Shown: in pieces, positions 31,122 to 43,286 of the stretch
Layout of the letters: each line of letters opens with the position of its first letter
Numbering within the stretch: the first letter of the stretch is position 1
Position numbers and translations under genes: made by a program
From: Lomentospora prolificans
Lineage: Eukaryota; Ascomycota; Sordariomycetes; Microascales; Microascaceae
Length of the DNA: 64,000 bases
Assembly: GCA_029532625.1 (NCBI GenBank)
Contig: JARFXM010000005.1
Location: 1,364,001-1,428,000 of the forward strand
Direction of reading: 5' to 3'
The notes under the pieces: model-generated
What the model saw: the letters and a program-made list of their open reading frames with translations, nothing else
What the model was told of the DNA's origin: nothing
Database searches by the model: none

Positions 31122-34100
31122 CTACGCATCCTCTTCCATAAGACGTTGGACTTCGGGTTCGTCAAGCAGGATTCTCCTTCCTAGCTCCTCGGGTGGCTTG
31201 CCGTCACGGACAGCTCCGAAGTCAAGAATCTAAACAAGTCGTCAACGTTAGCAACCTCATTCAACGATGGATATGGTCTCATCGGTTTGACGATTTACTC
31301 ACCTCGATATACGTAATAGATTGGCGCTGAACTGCAGCCACGCACCTTCGATAGTCAAACTTAAGCTGCCAGACGCTACCGAGGTCTGTGAGGAGGTCCT
31401 GGAGACAGTTGCCAGTGGCAATGTCCCACATCTTAACCGTCCTCTCACTGCCCGAAATCACCTTCCGGCCATCGTGCTGGAAACAAGTGATGGCACCAGT
31501 GTGAGCAGATAGTACACTCTTGCAGCGGCCGTTCTCAGGGTCCCAGATGCGAAGGGTGCTGTCGGCAGCGGCAGAGACGAGTCGCTCATCGCGCAGATCC
31601 AAGATGCCAACAAGCAAGTTGTGACCTTCGAGAGTGTGGAGGCACGCTCCTGTGGCAAGATCCCAAATCTTCACGAGCGAATCCATGGCGCCGGAAATAC
31701 ACCGGTTCCGCTCCTGGTCCAACACGACACTGTAAACCTTCTGAGTATGGCCGTGGAGTACGTGGAGGGACTCGCCGGTGCTGATGCGCCACACCCGAAC
31801 TGAATGGTCATAGCTTCCACTGACAAGAGTATCTCCATGTGCGGCAATGGCACGTACTGAGTGGGTGTGGCCAGCGAGGGTGCGAATGAAGTAAGGACAG
31901 TCACTGTCATTCGCAGGCGGTCCAGTCTGAATGTACCTGCGGGAACCAGCCTCGGGTAGACGCCATACTCGAAGCTGATTGTCTCGTGACCCAGTAATAA
32001 TCAGAGGTTTAGCTGGCATCATCTCCGTCTGCTTCTTATTATCCTTGGTAACGGCCGAGGGCATGAGGATCTGGAGACAGCGCACGGTACTAGTGTGGCC
32101 ATAAAAGACTTGGGTACAGAGGCCCTTCTCGATATCCCACACCCGGACGGATCTATCGGTTGACCCGGAGACAAGGATGTTGCCTTCATATTGTAGAGCC
32201 CAGACGCCGCCTTCATGACCCTCGAGCCGCTTTCTCAACTTTCCAGTCTTGGTATCGTAGACATGAATAAGAGTGTCGTCGCTACCTGTGATGATTTTGT
32301 CGTCGTCGAACTGGAGGCAGGTAATGACATGTCGGGGGTGGGCGGTAAAGGCAACATGGGAAGGCTGGACCTTACCGCTAGTCCAGCTCTCTCGGATCAT
32401 GTAGTGCCGTCGATAGAGAGATTTGAAGAGGTGAAGCCTGCGGAGGCTAGGAAGACCGAGCTGGGGATCCGGTACAGCTAACACTGCAGCGTTAGCAGCT
32501 GACAATGGTCCTTCTGACTTGTGCTGCTTGACTTCAAGTTGACTGCTATGATCTTTGAGAGCAACGCTGGAAGTCGCTCGCCTCTTCGACCGGTCGACAC
32601 CCGACATGGCATTGAGGCCTCGCTTGCGTTTCGGCCCTCGTAACCGCGATGTCGGCTCGGTTTTGCAGATCACTTGCGTAAGTTCGGCTTCTGTCGAGTT
32701 CAGTCGTCGCTGCGCGCTGAGGTCGACTTCACAACCTTCAGGGCCGTAAGGGTCTTGCCAACCCCAGCCTTGTCGGATGGCCTTCTCCAGCTCACCGGGC
32801 GGCAGCTTGAATCCATCGCGGTCGAAAAGTTCCTTCCATCCCGTCTCATTGCTGTCGATGATATTTCTCCAATGCTTGGAGACCCTGGCGGCACGGCACA
32901 AGTCTCTGTGATCGAGGTACGATAAGACATGGTAACTAAGCTCGAGAGGTAGCTGCTTGAAGAAGTCGCACTGCAGTGATGGGTTAACAACATCGGCCAC
33001 GATTCGCAGAGTCTTCCTCGGACATCGGCGGAGGAACTGATAAAGCATTAAAGTCTTCATGTCCGAAGGCATGGCATCGAATGATTCCAGCATAGTTCGA
33101 GGATCAAGTAGTTGGGAAGGAGGCGTGGACTCTGCCGCCAATTCGCCACGGTGCCTGGCCAGGAACGGTCGAGGGGATTGCACCTCGGAATCATCGGTCG
33201 TAGTGATCTGTGAAGTATCGTTCCACGAGAGCTGGTGGTGGCTTAAAGATTGGGAAGTGATGGGCGAGTCATCATCGTCATCAACACCGACAGAGTCATT
33301 AGACTCGGGCTGGACAGCCGTCAACTTGGGTGACAATCTGGGACTAGGAAGACTGGCATCCGCATCTTGGGCAGCTGCGGACTCTAAGGGGTGTCGACTT
33401 TGTTGCAAAGACCGTACCGACTGCTGCAAGGTCTCATCGGCGTCTATGAACGGTTCAACGTCGGCATCTGTAATCGGAGGTGTGGCCACATTCCCGCTGA
33501 ATATGGTTTGGGTGTCACTTGCAACAGGGCTAGCAACGTCGAAGATAGTAGGAGTTTGGCTGGTAACGGCAGGATCGGGGGTGGTAGAGACCCGGCGCGA
33601 CCGCGTAGATCTCTCTTCGAGAGGTGCAAACTCGGCAGCATCGGGAGTGGCAAGAACACCGGCGGCCTGCTTCATCAGGCGCTCACTTTCCCGTCGGTTC
33701 CCAGATGCTGCCGAACGGCGAGGTCGTTCGGAACTCGGGACATAGTTGCTTGCGCTACGCGTCTTATGGGGCTGCTTTGAAACACAACTGGATGGAGATT
33801 CGGCTCGAGTCGACATACGTTTGGATCGGCGAGGATACGATTCGGAGGGCGACCTGGAAGGCAGGCGTGATGTGACTCTATCGAAGGACTCGCTGGCAGT
33901 GCGGCAAAGGCGGAGCGTCTTTTTGGGAGGTGTCGATCGTCGGGCAACCTTTGGCATATTAGCAAGGTGGACAGACAAGGGGGTCGGATATGAGGAAAAG
34001 GGTCGGTGACCAAATGTTATCCCAACAGCCACGGGGGAAAGGAAAAGAAATGAATGAATGAAACGAGCGGAACCAACCTGTTTGGACGGGGCGTCTTCTT

Positions 34101-34413
34101 CCACAAAAAGATCAAATCCAGGCACGTCGAAAGTAAACTGGGCGAGTTGGGGAGGAGTAGGTTTAGAAGCCAAGGGATATTCTTTGACATCTAAAGACTC
34201 CAAAGGCCTGGGCTCTCGAACGAAAAGCGGAGGAAAGGTTCGTTTCGTCGTCGTCGTTGTCGTGACAGTCTTGGTCTCGATGCATTCAGATACGCCGAAC
34301 TGGAATCGGCGGGAGCCAGGTGTTGTGTCTCCCTCACCCCAACTGACGGAGACCGTCTGGCTCGAGTAAGGACCTCGAGAGTCGGTAGGATGCGGCCCGG
34401 GCGAGGGCGTCAT
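31122..34413 (-). CDS. F-box/WD40 SCF substrate receptor, Cdc4/Fbw7 class
   Basis: Substrate-recognition subunit of an SCF ubiquitin ligase. The main exon runs from ATG 34413 to 31303, then a GTGAGT intron, then 31229-31122; 1072 aa unspliced at the N-terminus. A further in-frame intron is likely at 34077-33949, which would give 1029 aa. The final exon supplies I-L-D-F-G-A-V-R-D-G and the natural stop. The first 460 residues are disordered, basic and Ser/Thr-rich. The F-box (about 480-525) reads L-P-L-E-L-S-Y-H-V-L-S-Y-L-D, binding Skp1. Seven WD40 blades follow from about 680 to 1035, each ending in a D-x-x-(V/L)-x-(V/I)-(W/Y) strand such as GSTDRSVRVWD. The T-A-H-P-R-H-V-I-T-C-L-Q-F lead-in is typical of Cdc4/Fbw7/Pop1. 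The family degrades phosphorylated cell-cycle proteins such as CDK inhibitors. The paralogous SconB/MetR-type assignment is less likely. Confidence 0.88.
33949..34077 (-). other. Probable 129-nt in-frame intron in the Cdc4-class gene
   Basis: On the minus strand: donor GTTGGT at 34077, branch-like TGCTAAT about ten nt before an AAAG acceptor at 33949. The phase is 0 on both sides. The encoded 43 residues are hydrophobic and unlike the flanking charged sequence, which supports removal. The AAG acceptor is less usual than CAG/TAG. Confidence 0.6.
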
Positions 34414-37400
34414 GATGGATAGACGGGGTCGTGGCTCCGTGCCACGCCGACGGGTTCCTTTTTTACAGTGGTGGTGATTCTTGGATCGGGCGGGTGAAGG
34501 GGGGTGGTGACAAAAAGGGACAGGCGGATGCACGTCCTATTCCCGCGAGGATTCCTGTACGACAGGATGTGGGAATATGTCGAGTGAGCGGAGGGAGCGT
34601 CGGTCAACAACGCGACGACAAGGTTACGGGACTTGGGTCGGCGAGAGTGGTCGGGAAATCAGGACGCGAGATGAAAGAGATGGGGGAGGGGAGGAGCGAC
34701 TGGGAAGGAAGACTAGGCGTAGGCTGTTGTGTTGCACAGTCGCTTTTTTCCGCGGGTTTTTGGGGGGGAAGGGGGAAACTGGAGCAGGCCAGATCCAGCG
34801 AGCACAGATAGGCGGAACAGCGAAGCCCGCAACGTGAGGCGGCTAGGAGGGTAATGTATTATTTGGTGTGCTATGTGACTGTTTTGCCAGGTGCACGGGA
34901 GGGACTTTCGACGGCGCACGGTGAGTCTGGCAGTTGCGAAGACACGTCAAAACCTGGCGGCGGGCCGTTTATGCAACATTCATACGTTGTATTATGAATG
35001 TACCCCAGCATTGATGGTGCCGTGAAGTGGCGAGAAAAACTTCCACAACCAACAAATCAGGGCCTGGCTGATCGATCCTCCAAGAACCAAGGTCGCTTAA
35101 CCCCATCGCCTCCAGCTGCACAAGACGGGCTGAAGTACCCGTTCAGTACTCCGCTCCATGTCCCACCAACAGTGAACGCATCAATTTTCTCTACAGGACG
35201 CTCAAGTGAGACATGGACGGCGAGTCAGGAATCCTTGCCCAATCATTGTTTCCAACGCTATGGTCGAAGAAATACGGAAGCATACGGAAGCAAACGTTGA
35301 AAATCATCAGTAGCTGGCGGTAACACGGTCGCCTCCGGTTCCTTTCTCAAGGTCCCTCCCGGGATTGCTCAATCCCCGCTCCCCGCCCGGCCCCAAATTT
35401 TGAAGCGGTAGATTACTTGGGTGTCCCCAATCTTATAAAGGGCCGGTGCATCGGGTCGTGTGCGTGTAGCAAGCTAATAGAAGAGCTCAGGAATAGGTCA
35501 CACTTGTATCAGCGCTGGTGGAGAATTAGAGAATTCAAGATTTGTCCCGGACCGACAACCAGGGAACGGCCCCGGATATTTCCATCTTAAAATCAAGTAA
35601 ACCCACGGTCTGCGCCACCTGCGCTAGACGTTGTGTCCTTTCCCGGCCCGGGATGGGCATGACTTTAGATGATAACCGAGGGAAGCACAGTAACGACAAA
35701 TGGTGAGATCTCGGCAGTCCGGGGCCTTGGCCTTTCGTAGCGCAGCGAGACTTGACTCGCCCTGCAACTAAGGCCGTAATGGACTTCGCGCATCGTATTG
35801 GCGCACTGTTATCAGATAGACCTCGCCTCACCCGGCCCTTGCCTCCTATTCCACATTTATGGGGTCATGGACCTGGTGAGCCCGTTCCCTCTCGCAAGGC
35901 AGCCTGTCGACTCAGGGTTTAGTGTGATTATCACGTGACTGGTTTCCCCCTCCAAGTCATTCAGATCGGTACCTAATAGTATTACAAAGTACCACACTGA
36001 ACCAAAGCTGAACACTAGATCCCAAGATGCTGCATTGAACTTCCTCACTCTTATGTAATGCGGCCTCCCGAGCCCAAAAGTTCCCATCAATTAATCATTG
36101 CCCCAGTCAACCGCAGATACCGAGAACCTGGAATCCTCCTTCAGCGCATCACGCTTCGGAAACCTTGCACTCCATGGATGTAATAGCTGAAGGTCACGGA
36201 TCTGAAATGTTCGTACCGGGGTCTCTTGTGACAGCTATGACCTTGGATGACATGGCTCTCCTGAACCTGAGGGCAGGAGTAATTTTTGGTCTGTAATCCG
36301 CACGCTGGCATTTCGGTCCGCTTGGGGATCGAAATAACAAGGCCGTCCGCGGGGTTCGGAGTTTGGAACATCCGAGTTTTGCTGTTGCCCCAGTCTTTCA
36401 CCTTTCGCGCAATACCATTAAGCGCAGAGGTTAATGACGTTATTGGCCTTTAACAGTGATCAAGAGCACGATATGATGCTCTTTTGGCCGGCACACATAA
36501 GTATATGCGAAAGTCAAAACCCAGGTTGAAGCGTTTGCTGTGCGGCGTCCCGATTCACTGTCGGGGAGTTTGCCGAGGATCGCAAAACTCCGACCATGAG
36601 AATGCTTCTGCTTACATGCAACCCGGTTTAACGCGTATGAAGAACCAACCTTATACCATTGATACTGGACTCACTACGGGAGTAGATTTCCGGTTATTGT
36701 ATATTGTATGGCAGAGACTCGTAGAAACCGTCCTAAAAGAAGAGAGCTTCAACCTCTGCCTTATGGATGGAAAGCATAGACAATCCAGTATATCGTTCTG
36801 ATATATGCGTATATTGGTTAGTGAGGTGGATATCTTGACCCGTAGGATTTATCTTTACGCAACGGTCCTCACTACGCTGCAGTGCTCAATGCCCACTACC
36901 TTAAGCTAGACTACCTCGTCGCCAGGTTTATGTAAACGATAGCTGAACCCGCGCTTGAGCTATTCCGTTATCCGACATGGTCAACGACATTGTTGCTCTT
37001 TAAAGCGACGATTAAGTCTAGAGCGAAGGGGGCGAGCCCTTGCGAGTCGAGAGCCATCCACCTAGAAAGGGCGACTGGACTCGGCTTAGCCCTGCATCTC
37101 AACTAAATGGATCTACACTCTCAGCTTCGTTCCCCGACCAGGACAAACTTGTTTTGGTTGAAAGTAGGCCCAGAGAAGGGAGTATCAATTCCCTATCCAA
37201 GCCTACTTGCACAAGGCATTTCGGTCGGTGTAAATCCTGTGATGAACGAATATGGTTCCAGTCAAGGGTTTACAGAGTACCGAAGGTCCTCGATGACGCA
37301 TAAGCTCGAAAAAAATCCCGTTCGCACGCCACCAGTCAACAATTCAAAACCAGCGACGTGTAGCATTAGAAATCAGCGACGCGTAGCATTAGAAATCAAC

Positions 37401-37597
37401 GACGTATAATGCGGGACATCTGTCGCTCTTGCCGATTATCCTGCGGGGCCAACTAGCTTCAGAGTAAGACTTGTAGTTTTCTCCTAAAACATTATATCTC
37501 GAAGACTAGAAAATTTAGGTGGGTGTGGCCAGAAACAAGATAACACCGTACTAGGGAGCTCAAAACTAACTCTTGAAGCTATTCTATCCCTTCAACC
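34414..37597. other. 3.2-kb divergent intergenic region
   Basis: Promoters of the Cdc4-class gene (leftwards) and the dienelactone hydrolase (rightwards). No conserved coding region was recognised. A 23-bp tandem repeat sits at 37351-37410. Confidence 0.5.
37351..37410. repeat. 23-bp tandem repeat, about 2.6 copies
   Basis: Units at 37351-37373 and 37374-37396 differ at one base (CAGCGACGTG vs CAGCGACGCG, then TAGCATTAGAAAT). A diverged partial third copy (CAACGACGTATAAT) follows. Confidence 0.9.
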
Positions 37598-38557
37598 ATG
37601 GCCTCTAATCCTCCGGCGCAGTGCTGCACGATTGGTGTCAAGCATAGGTGAGCTCCATTAGTACCCCGCGCGATGAGGCAATGCCACCCCGCCACTCCAA
37701 GTTTTCTCGCGGTATTCCCTTGGTCCATAAAAGCGCTCGCGTTATTCTAATGAACCAATGTTGCTTCAAGCGGAGAGCCTACCGGCCAACTTATCAAGAT
37801 CGCCGGAAAATGGGACGCCTATCTGGCGACTCCTGCCCCAGGCAAGGCGCATGAGGGCAAGGGCATCCTTTACTTGCCCGATGTCATCGGCATCTGGCAG
37901 AACAGCAAGCTCATGGCCGACCAATTTGCCGCCAACGGGTATCTGACATTGGTGCTTGACGAATTCAACGGTGACCCGATTGACCTCAACCGACCCGCGA
38001 GTTTCGATTTCATGTCCTGGCTCCAAAATGGCTCCGACGGAAAGAACCCGCATACCAAGGAAGCCGTTGATCCCATTGTCGAGGCCGCCATCAAGACTCT
38101 TAAAGAGGAATACGGGATCAAGAAGCTAGGCTCTGTTGGGTATTGTTTCGGTGCTAAGGTTAGTCGTTTTCGATACCGTGGAAAATGATTGAAACTGGTA
38201 AACTAGTTATTGAATGATGACTGACTTGCTGGGCGATAGTATGTTGTCCGCCACTACAAGGATGGAATCGAAGTCGGGTTCGTTGCCCACCCTAGCTTTA
38301 TCGATGAAGATGAGCTCGCAGCTATCACTGGTCCTCTCTCCATTGCCGCCGCTGAGACCGACGACATCTTCCCTGCCGACAAGCGTCACAAGTCTGAAGA
38401 GATTCTCAAACAGACTGGTCATCCTTACCAGATCAACTTGTTCTCCGGCGTTTCGCACGGATTTGCCGTTCGTGGCGACGTGGAAGTTAAAGTCCAGAAG
38501 TTTGCTAAGGAGCAGGCCTTCATTCAGGCTGTTACCTGGTTCGATAACTATCTTTAG
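37598..38557 (+). CDS. Dienelactone hydrolase family protein
   Basis: Three exons, 37598-37647, 37771-38158 and 38240-38557; 756 nt, 251 aa. Splicing gives V-K-H-S-G-E-P-T-G and G-A-K-Y-V-V-R, both matching the family. Catalytic triad: Cys in the nucleophile elbow G-Y-C-F-G (about residue 142), Asp in E-T-D-D-I-F-P (about 185) and His in S-H-G-F (about 221). The family is alpha/beta-hydrolase fold; bacterial members open dienelactones in chloroaromatic breakdown, while fungal cytosolic members (yeast AIM2 type) have uncertain substrates. Length is normal and no signal peptide is visible. The second, acidic exon holds the strand-helix core (P-D-V-I-G-I-W). No aromatic-degradation neighbours are present. 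Confidence 0.92.
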
Positions 38558-39222
38558 AAAATGCTGGGAGCAGACTGTTTGATTCCTGTTGATAATTTTC
38601 CCATATCAATTAGACTGGAAACCCGTAAGATTGTCTAAAATAAGTCTGTAAATGGGACAACCGCAAATCACGGGAATTATAGTGCTTTGTTACAGGATTG
38701 CCATCCGCGGTCTGCTTCCGTTTGGCAGCTTGGTGAACCTATCGCCAGCACGCTAGGTGTTGATGCTGTCAATAGCTCGTATTGAACGGTGGCCGGCTGC
38801 GCGGGATCGGGGTTAGTGGCTTGATACCCGGAGATAGCCAGCTGGAGGCGCGCCATATGCCGCTAGTCAGCGAACTGCGCTTTTTACTGTGTCCACTCAG
38901 ACTCAGAAACAGCCTGGGTAATTTGCAACCTTTGGACGGCCAGCCAGGATTACCTGCAATGCAATGCGAGGCTGTCCCAAATCAAGTCCAGTCGGCTTCG
39001 ATCACCTGTCCACTACAGCACCGAAAGACAAAGACACATTCCAGCATTTCCATCGACACTCACCGCAATCCCGAGCCCCGCAATATCCTGCACAATCCTG
39101 ATATCTTTTCGTTTTGATCAAAGAAATTATCGCGGCGCCACGGGCCGAAGCCGAGAACTGAACCCTTGGAAATTCAGTATGGTTTAATATCAGACAACGG
39201 TCTATCGCTGGCCGACCGCAAG
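38558..39222. other. Intergenic, upstream of the TAPT1-like gene
   Basis: 3' region of the hydrolase and promoter or leader of the gene at 39223. A CA/AC-rich leader lies at about 39000-39110. No gene seen. Confidence 0.55.
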
Positions 39223-42200
39223 ATGGAGGAACAGCGGAAACGGTCGAGCCTTGCCACTGAAGCCGGGCCTAGAGACATCCATAATAACCACACCTCAGGT
39301 GGCGCGACGAGACCTGGCCCTAATGGCCTACTCATCGAGATACCACCCGTAGAAGACGTCAACTCATCCTCCAACCCGTTTCCATCGCCACTTCCGACGC
39401 CCTCGGCCGTCCCGCAGAATATTGCATCGACCCTGTCCCCGAACTTGAACAATCCTCTCCCAACCATCCATTCCGACGAGGATTATTCGTCCGATGTTTC
39501 GTCTAACCGAAGTCGACCTGACCGAGACCCCAACGACGCCTCAGAATCCTCATCCTTCTCCGACTCCGTGCCACCCCTTGAGCCAACCGCTGGCGATTCT
39601 GTCAAGAGAAATGTGAACGGGAACGACGATGCGGCGCAAGGACAGCCGATGAAAGCTAGCAAAAGTCATGAGAACGTAAGGCGACTTTCAGCCGCTGAGA
39701 TCCAGCAGCTCACTGCCTCACCTCACTCGTTACCCATTGCTGTGGTTCCGGATGGTCATGCCACCGACCATCGCCGCGCTGGCCGTCTTTCGCCTTCTGA
39801 GTTGCAGGCTATCAGGCAGTCTATACTGGGAGATGTGGCTGCGAATCTAAGCGACGATCTGCACGATGACGACCGCCGTCCCAAGAGTGCCACTACACGC
39901 ATGCCAGCCAATGCGCGGACCTTGTCAACACCACCCACCTCCAGAAACCGTGGTGGCTCAATGCAGTCGTCTCCCCGCCGCAACTCATTTCACCCTGTGG
40001 GCGGATCCCACTTAAACCTACACTCTCTACCTACAACCCCTCTTACGAACCCGAATCCTTTACCTTTCCGTAGACCGGAAAGAAGAGACTCCGCTGCCAC
40101 CAATACCTCTTGCATAGCTCCCATACCAATCCCCCCAGTATCGTTGCCCACCCATCTACAACTCGAGCTTGCGGCCCAGAAGCCAAGCCCTCTCTACATC
40201 CAAAGACCAGAGGCAATAGATGTTCCCTACGAGTCCAGCGCGGTCAAAATTGAGCGTCTTATAAACGTGATCCTACTCCCCCCATTTCTTGAGCGCACTT
40301 TGACGATTGGGGCCCTGGCTTGCCTTGATTCGTGGCTCTATACATTTACCATTCTCCCTATGCGTTTCCTCATTGCCGTCGGCATATTAGCCCAATGGTG
40401 GGGCCATGTCTTCGCTAAAGAGGCCAAATGGATCACTGGGTATGTGTGGTATGGCCTGGGACGTCTTTGGAATCGTGGGCTATTCAAATCTAAAACAGTC
40501 CCAATCGTTGACGTAACTCTGCCCTCACCCGATGAGGCGCCTCTTGCGGGGTCCAAGAAGATGGGAGACCCAATCGAACCATGGCCGTTAGAGGGAATTC
40601 CTACTCCGAGAATTCCTGCTAATGCATCTGATTCAGTGACGCCGACGACGAGGCCTGATTCAAAGTCGGAAACCGGCTACCTAAACCGTATCCCGCATTC
40701 CCGGCCTCGTTCTACCTCAACCGTGTATAGGCACCGTCGCACCAAGTCACGGCCGTCAAACCTCTCTGCGTACAACAAGGCAGATCTCCTCCAAGGTGCT
40801 CTAATCATCTGCAGTTCCATCGCGCTTATGAAGCTGGATGGAAGTCGAATGTATCACTTCATTCGTGCCCAGTCCGACATCAAGCTTTATGTGATCTTCA
40901 ACTTGTTGGAGGTAAGTAGACAGCACTAGACTCGTCTGGACATTTGAAACGCTTGAGAGGACGGCATGGTGTGCTAATATAGTGATGTAGGTTGGGGATC
41001 GGCTGTTGGGCTCGCTCGGCCAGGATATATTGGAGTGTTTGTTCAGCGCCGAAACACTTGCTCGGAATGCCTTCGGCCGTTCAAAGGTTCTTATGCCTCT
41101 TGGCATGTTCATCCTAGCCCTTGTGTACAACGTTGCGCACGCGGTCGCGTTATACTTCCAATGCATCACCTTGAATGTTGCCGTCAACTCCTATTCCAAT
41201 GCTTTGCTGACGCTTTTGATGTCCAACCAATTTGTGGAAGTCAAGAGCACAGTTTTCAAGCGCTTTGAGCGTGATAACTTGTTCCAGCTTACCTGTGCTG
41301 ATATTGTTGAGCGGTTCCAGTTGTGGATCATGCTCCTCGTCATTGGCATGCGAAATGTCGTTGAGGTGGGCGGGTTGTCCGTCCCCGGCGCCGGTTCAGG
41401 GGACCTGGAACCGTCCAACACACAACCCTTGCATAGTCCAACTATTCTTCCACATAGCTTCACTATACTGCCAACTTGGATTTTGTCTGGTGAGGTTCTG
41501 TCGCCCTTCTTGATCGTCATTGGCAGCGAAATTCTTGTGGATATCATCAAGCATGCATATGTCACGAAGTTCAACAACATCAAACGCACTTTTTATAGTC
41601 GTATCCTTGATATTCTTTGCAAGGATTACTACACCAATGTAAGTCTATCGAACCCCTTCGACTACTTCGCTAGCCGCGTTGATCCTAACTACTCCTCAAA
41701 GGCGTTTACTACTCCGTCTCTTACCCGAAGACTTGGTCTTCCTGTTCTCCCTCTGTCGTGTCTTTTCATCAGGGCTTCTTTCCAGACCTACCATATGTTC
41801 CTTTCAACGCGCCTCTCACCCCCCATTCCGCCGTCGACGCATACCTCGTTAACAGAAAACTCTGCCATCCCAACCTCGCCTGCTATAGTGGCAGCGTTAG
41901 AAAGGTTTGATACGCTGATTAGAGACTCGTTGGGAAGGTCGGTCTATGGGGATCCTTTTAGCCCAGGCGGGCGAAGGAAACGTCAATGGTGGGAATGGAC
42001 AAAGGACGACGTTATTGCGGCCGTCACGATGGTAGTTTTCTTTTTCATTGTCTTTCTCGTTCTACTTACTGTCAAATTGCTCCTCGGGATGGTGCTTTTG
42101 CACTATTCAAGGAAGAGGTACGCGAGGATGAAGCAGAGGGAACAGCAAATTGCGCAAGGGAAGATGGAGAGGGAGTCGCACCTAGCACAAGGCAAGAGAT

Positions 42201-42361
42201 CTGGCGGCTACGGCTCCGTCGAAATTGGCGAGGAGCGGAGCAGGTGGTTGAATGTCGATGAGAAGGAAGGGCTGAAGAGGAAGGGCAAGAAGGAGAAGGT
42301 ACAGGAAGATGATCTCGAAAGAGTATCAAGGTATGAGATGGTAGCGAAGCGCATATGGTGA
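39223..42361 (+). CDS. TAPT1/Emp65-family ER membrane protein
   Basis: Exons 39223-40911, 40991-41638 and 41702-42361; 2997 nt, 998 aa. The first ATG in frame is 39223. The N-terminal 320 residues are Ser/Pro-rich and disordered. The conserved domain starts at about 322 with P-L-Y-I-Q-R-P-E-A-I-D-V-P-Y and continues with several hydrophobic spans (L-L-P-P-F-L-E-R-T-L and on). It includes the blocks D-I-K-L-Y-V-I-F-N-L-L-E and D-R-L-L-G-S-L-G-Q-D, joined across intron 1. The second intron is 63 nt and in frame; its removal joins D-Y-Y-T-N to A-F-T-T-P-S-L-T-R-R-L-G-L-P, which fits the family. Yeast Emp65 works with Slp1 in protecting ER soluble proteins; animal TAPT1 acts in ciliogenesis and ossification. 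The C-terminus is basic and coiled. Likely ER membrane. Confidence 0.9.
41639..41701 (+). other. 63-nt in-frame intron in the TAPT1-like gene
   Basis: Donor GTAAGT, branch CTAAC at about 41685-41689 and acceptor AAAG. It is a multiple of three with no stop. Splicing restores the conserved family motif, so it is treated as an intron. Confidence 0.8.
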
Positions 42362-43286
42362 TGGCGTTCGGGCTCTTTTTTTCTTCATGGTATCATTTTC
42401 TTATCTTGGTCGTAGGCTGTTCAACATTGGAGCATTATTAATGATGGCATCGATCGCATAAGAGCACGGGCTTGAGCTCGATGCGTAGATATATCTATTT
42501 ATATAGTAGTTTAAGGCGGTATCTATCTCATTTTCACATTTATGAGAATAAAACAAGACTTGATTATTCAAGTGGTGTGTGTCGCTTGCAGGTATGTGGA
42601 TTCGAGAAAAGGCGTGACGCTCGAACCATCTCGATATGTACGGAATTAGAGGGTTTAGAGGAATCCACGACGGGTACCACGCCGAAATCCCTTGTCGGGC
42701 CATTTTTTTGATGGTCTAGCTAATTGCTCAACGCACCACAATACTACTTGTATGTGATAATCGTGATGCAGGCATGGCACCGACATTGGAGGCGACATTC
42801 CAGGTCATAATATCATCTGTGACAACATTGAATCATGTTGTTTGTGTTTCATGGACGTCACATATTGACGGCTGTTGACAGCTGGAGGTTTAATCCCTTA
42901 ATACAGTGCGTCACTCCCTTTAATGACACGGTGATTCTGTCGCGGCAGGCGCGATTGCACATTGTTCCCGTCGAAAGACTTGAAATTTATCCAGCGGCTT
43001 CACAGCAAATTTCCCCTCCGCGCCGCTCGTCCAAACATCTTCGACATGTCGCATTATGCGATTGTGGCCCTCTAGCGATTAAAAAGCCATCAACTGTATG
43101 GGTAGCGACGCCGTGCCTGGCAAATACTCCACCCTTGGGAGCAGCTAATCACTCAACATAAGCCAAAGTGCCGCGAGTCCATGCTCCTCTCGGGTAGCGG
43201 CTGCAGCCCGCATCCATATACGATATCACGAACAGCGTCTCAACACGATAGAATTTGTCTCCCGGATTGTTAGCCTCTCCGTAATA
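42362..43286. other. Intergenic, upstream of the Ego1-like gene
   Basis: 3' UTR of the TAPT1-like gene and promoter of the Ego1-like gene. No gene seen. Confidence 0.55.
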
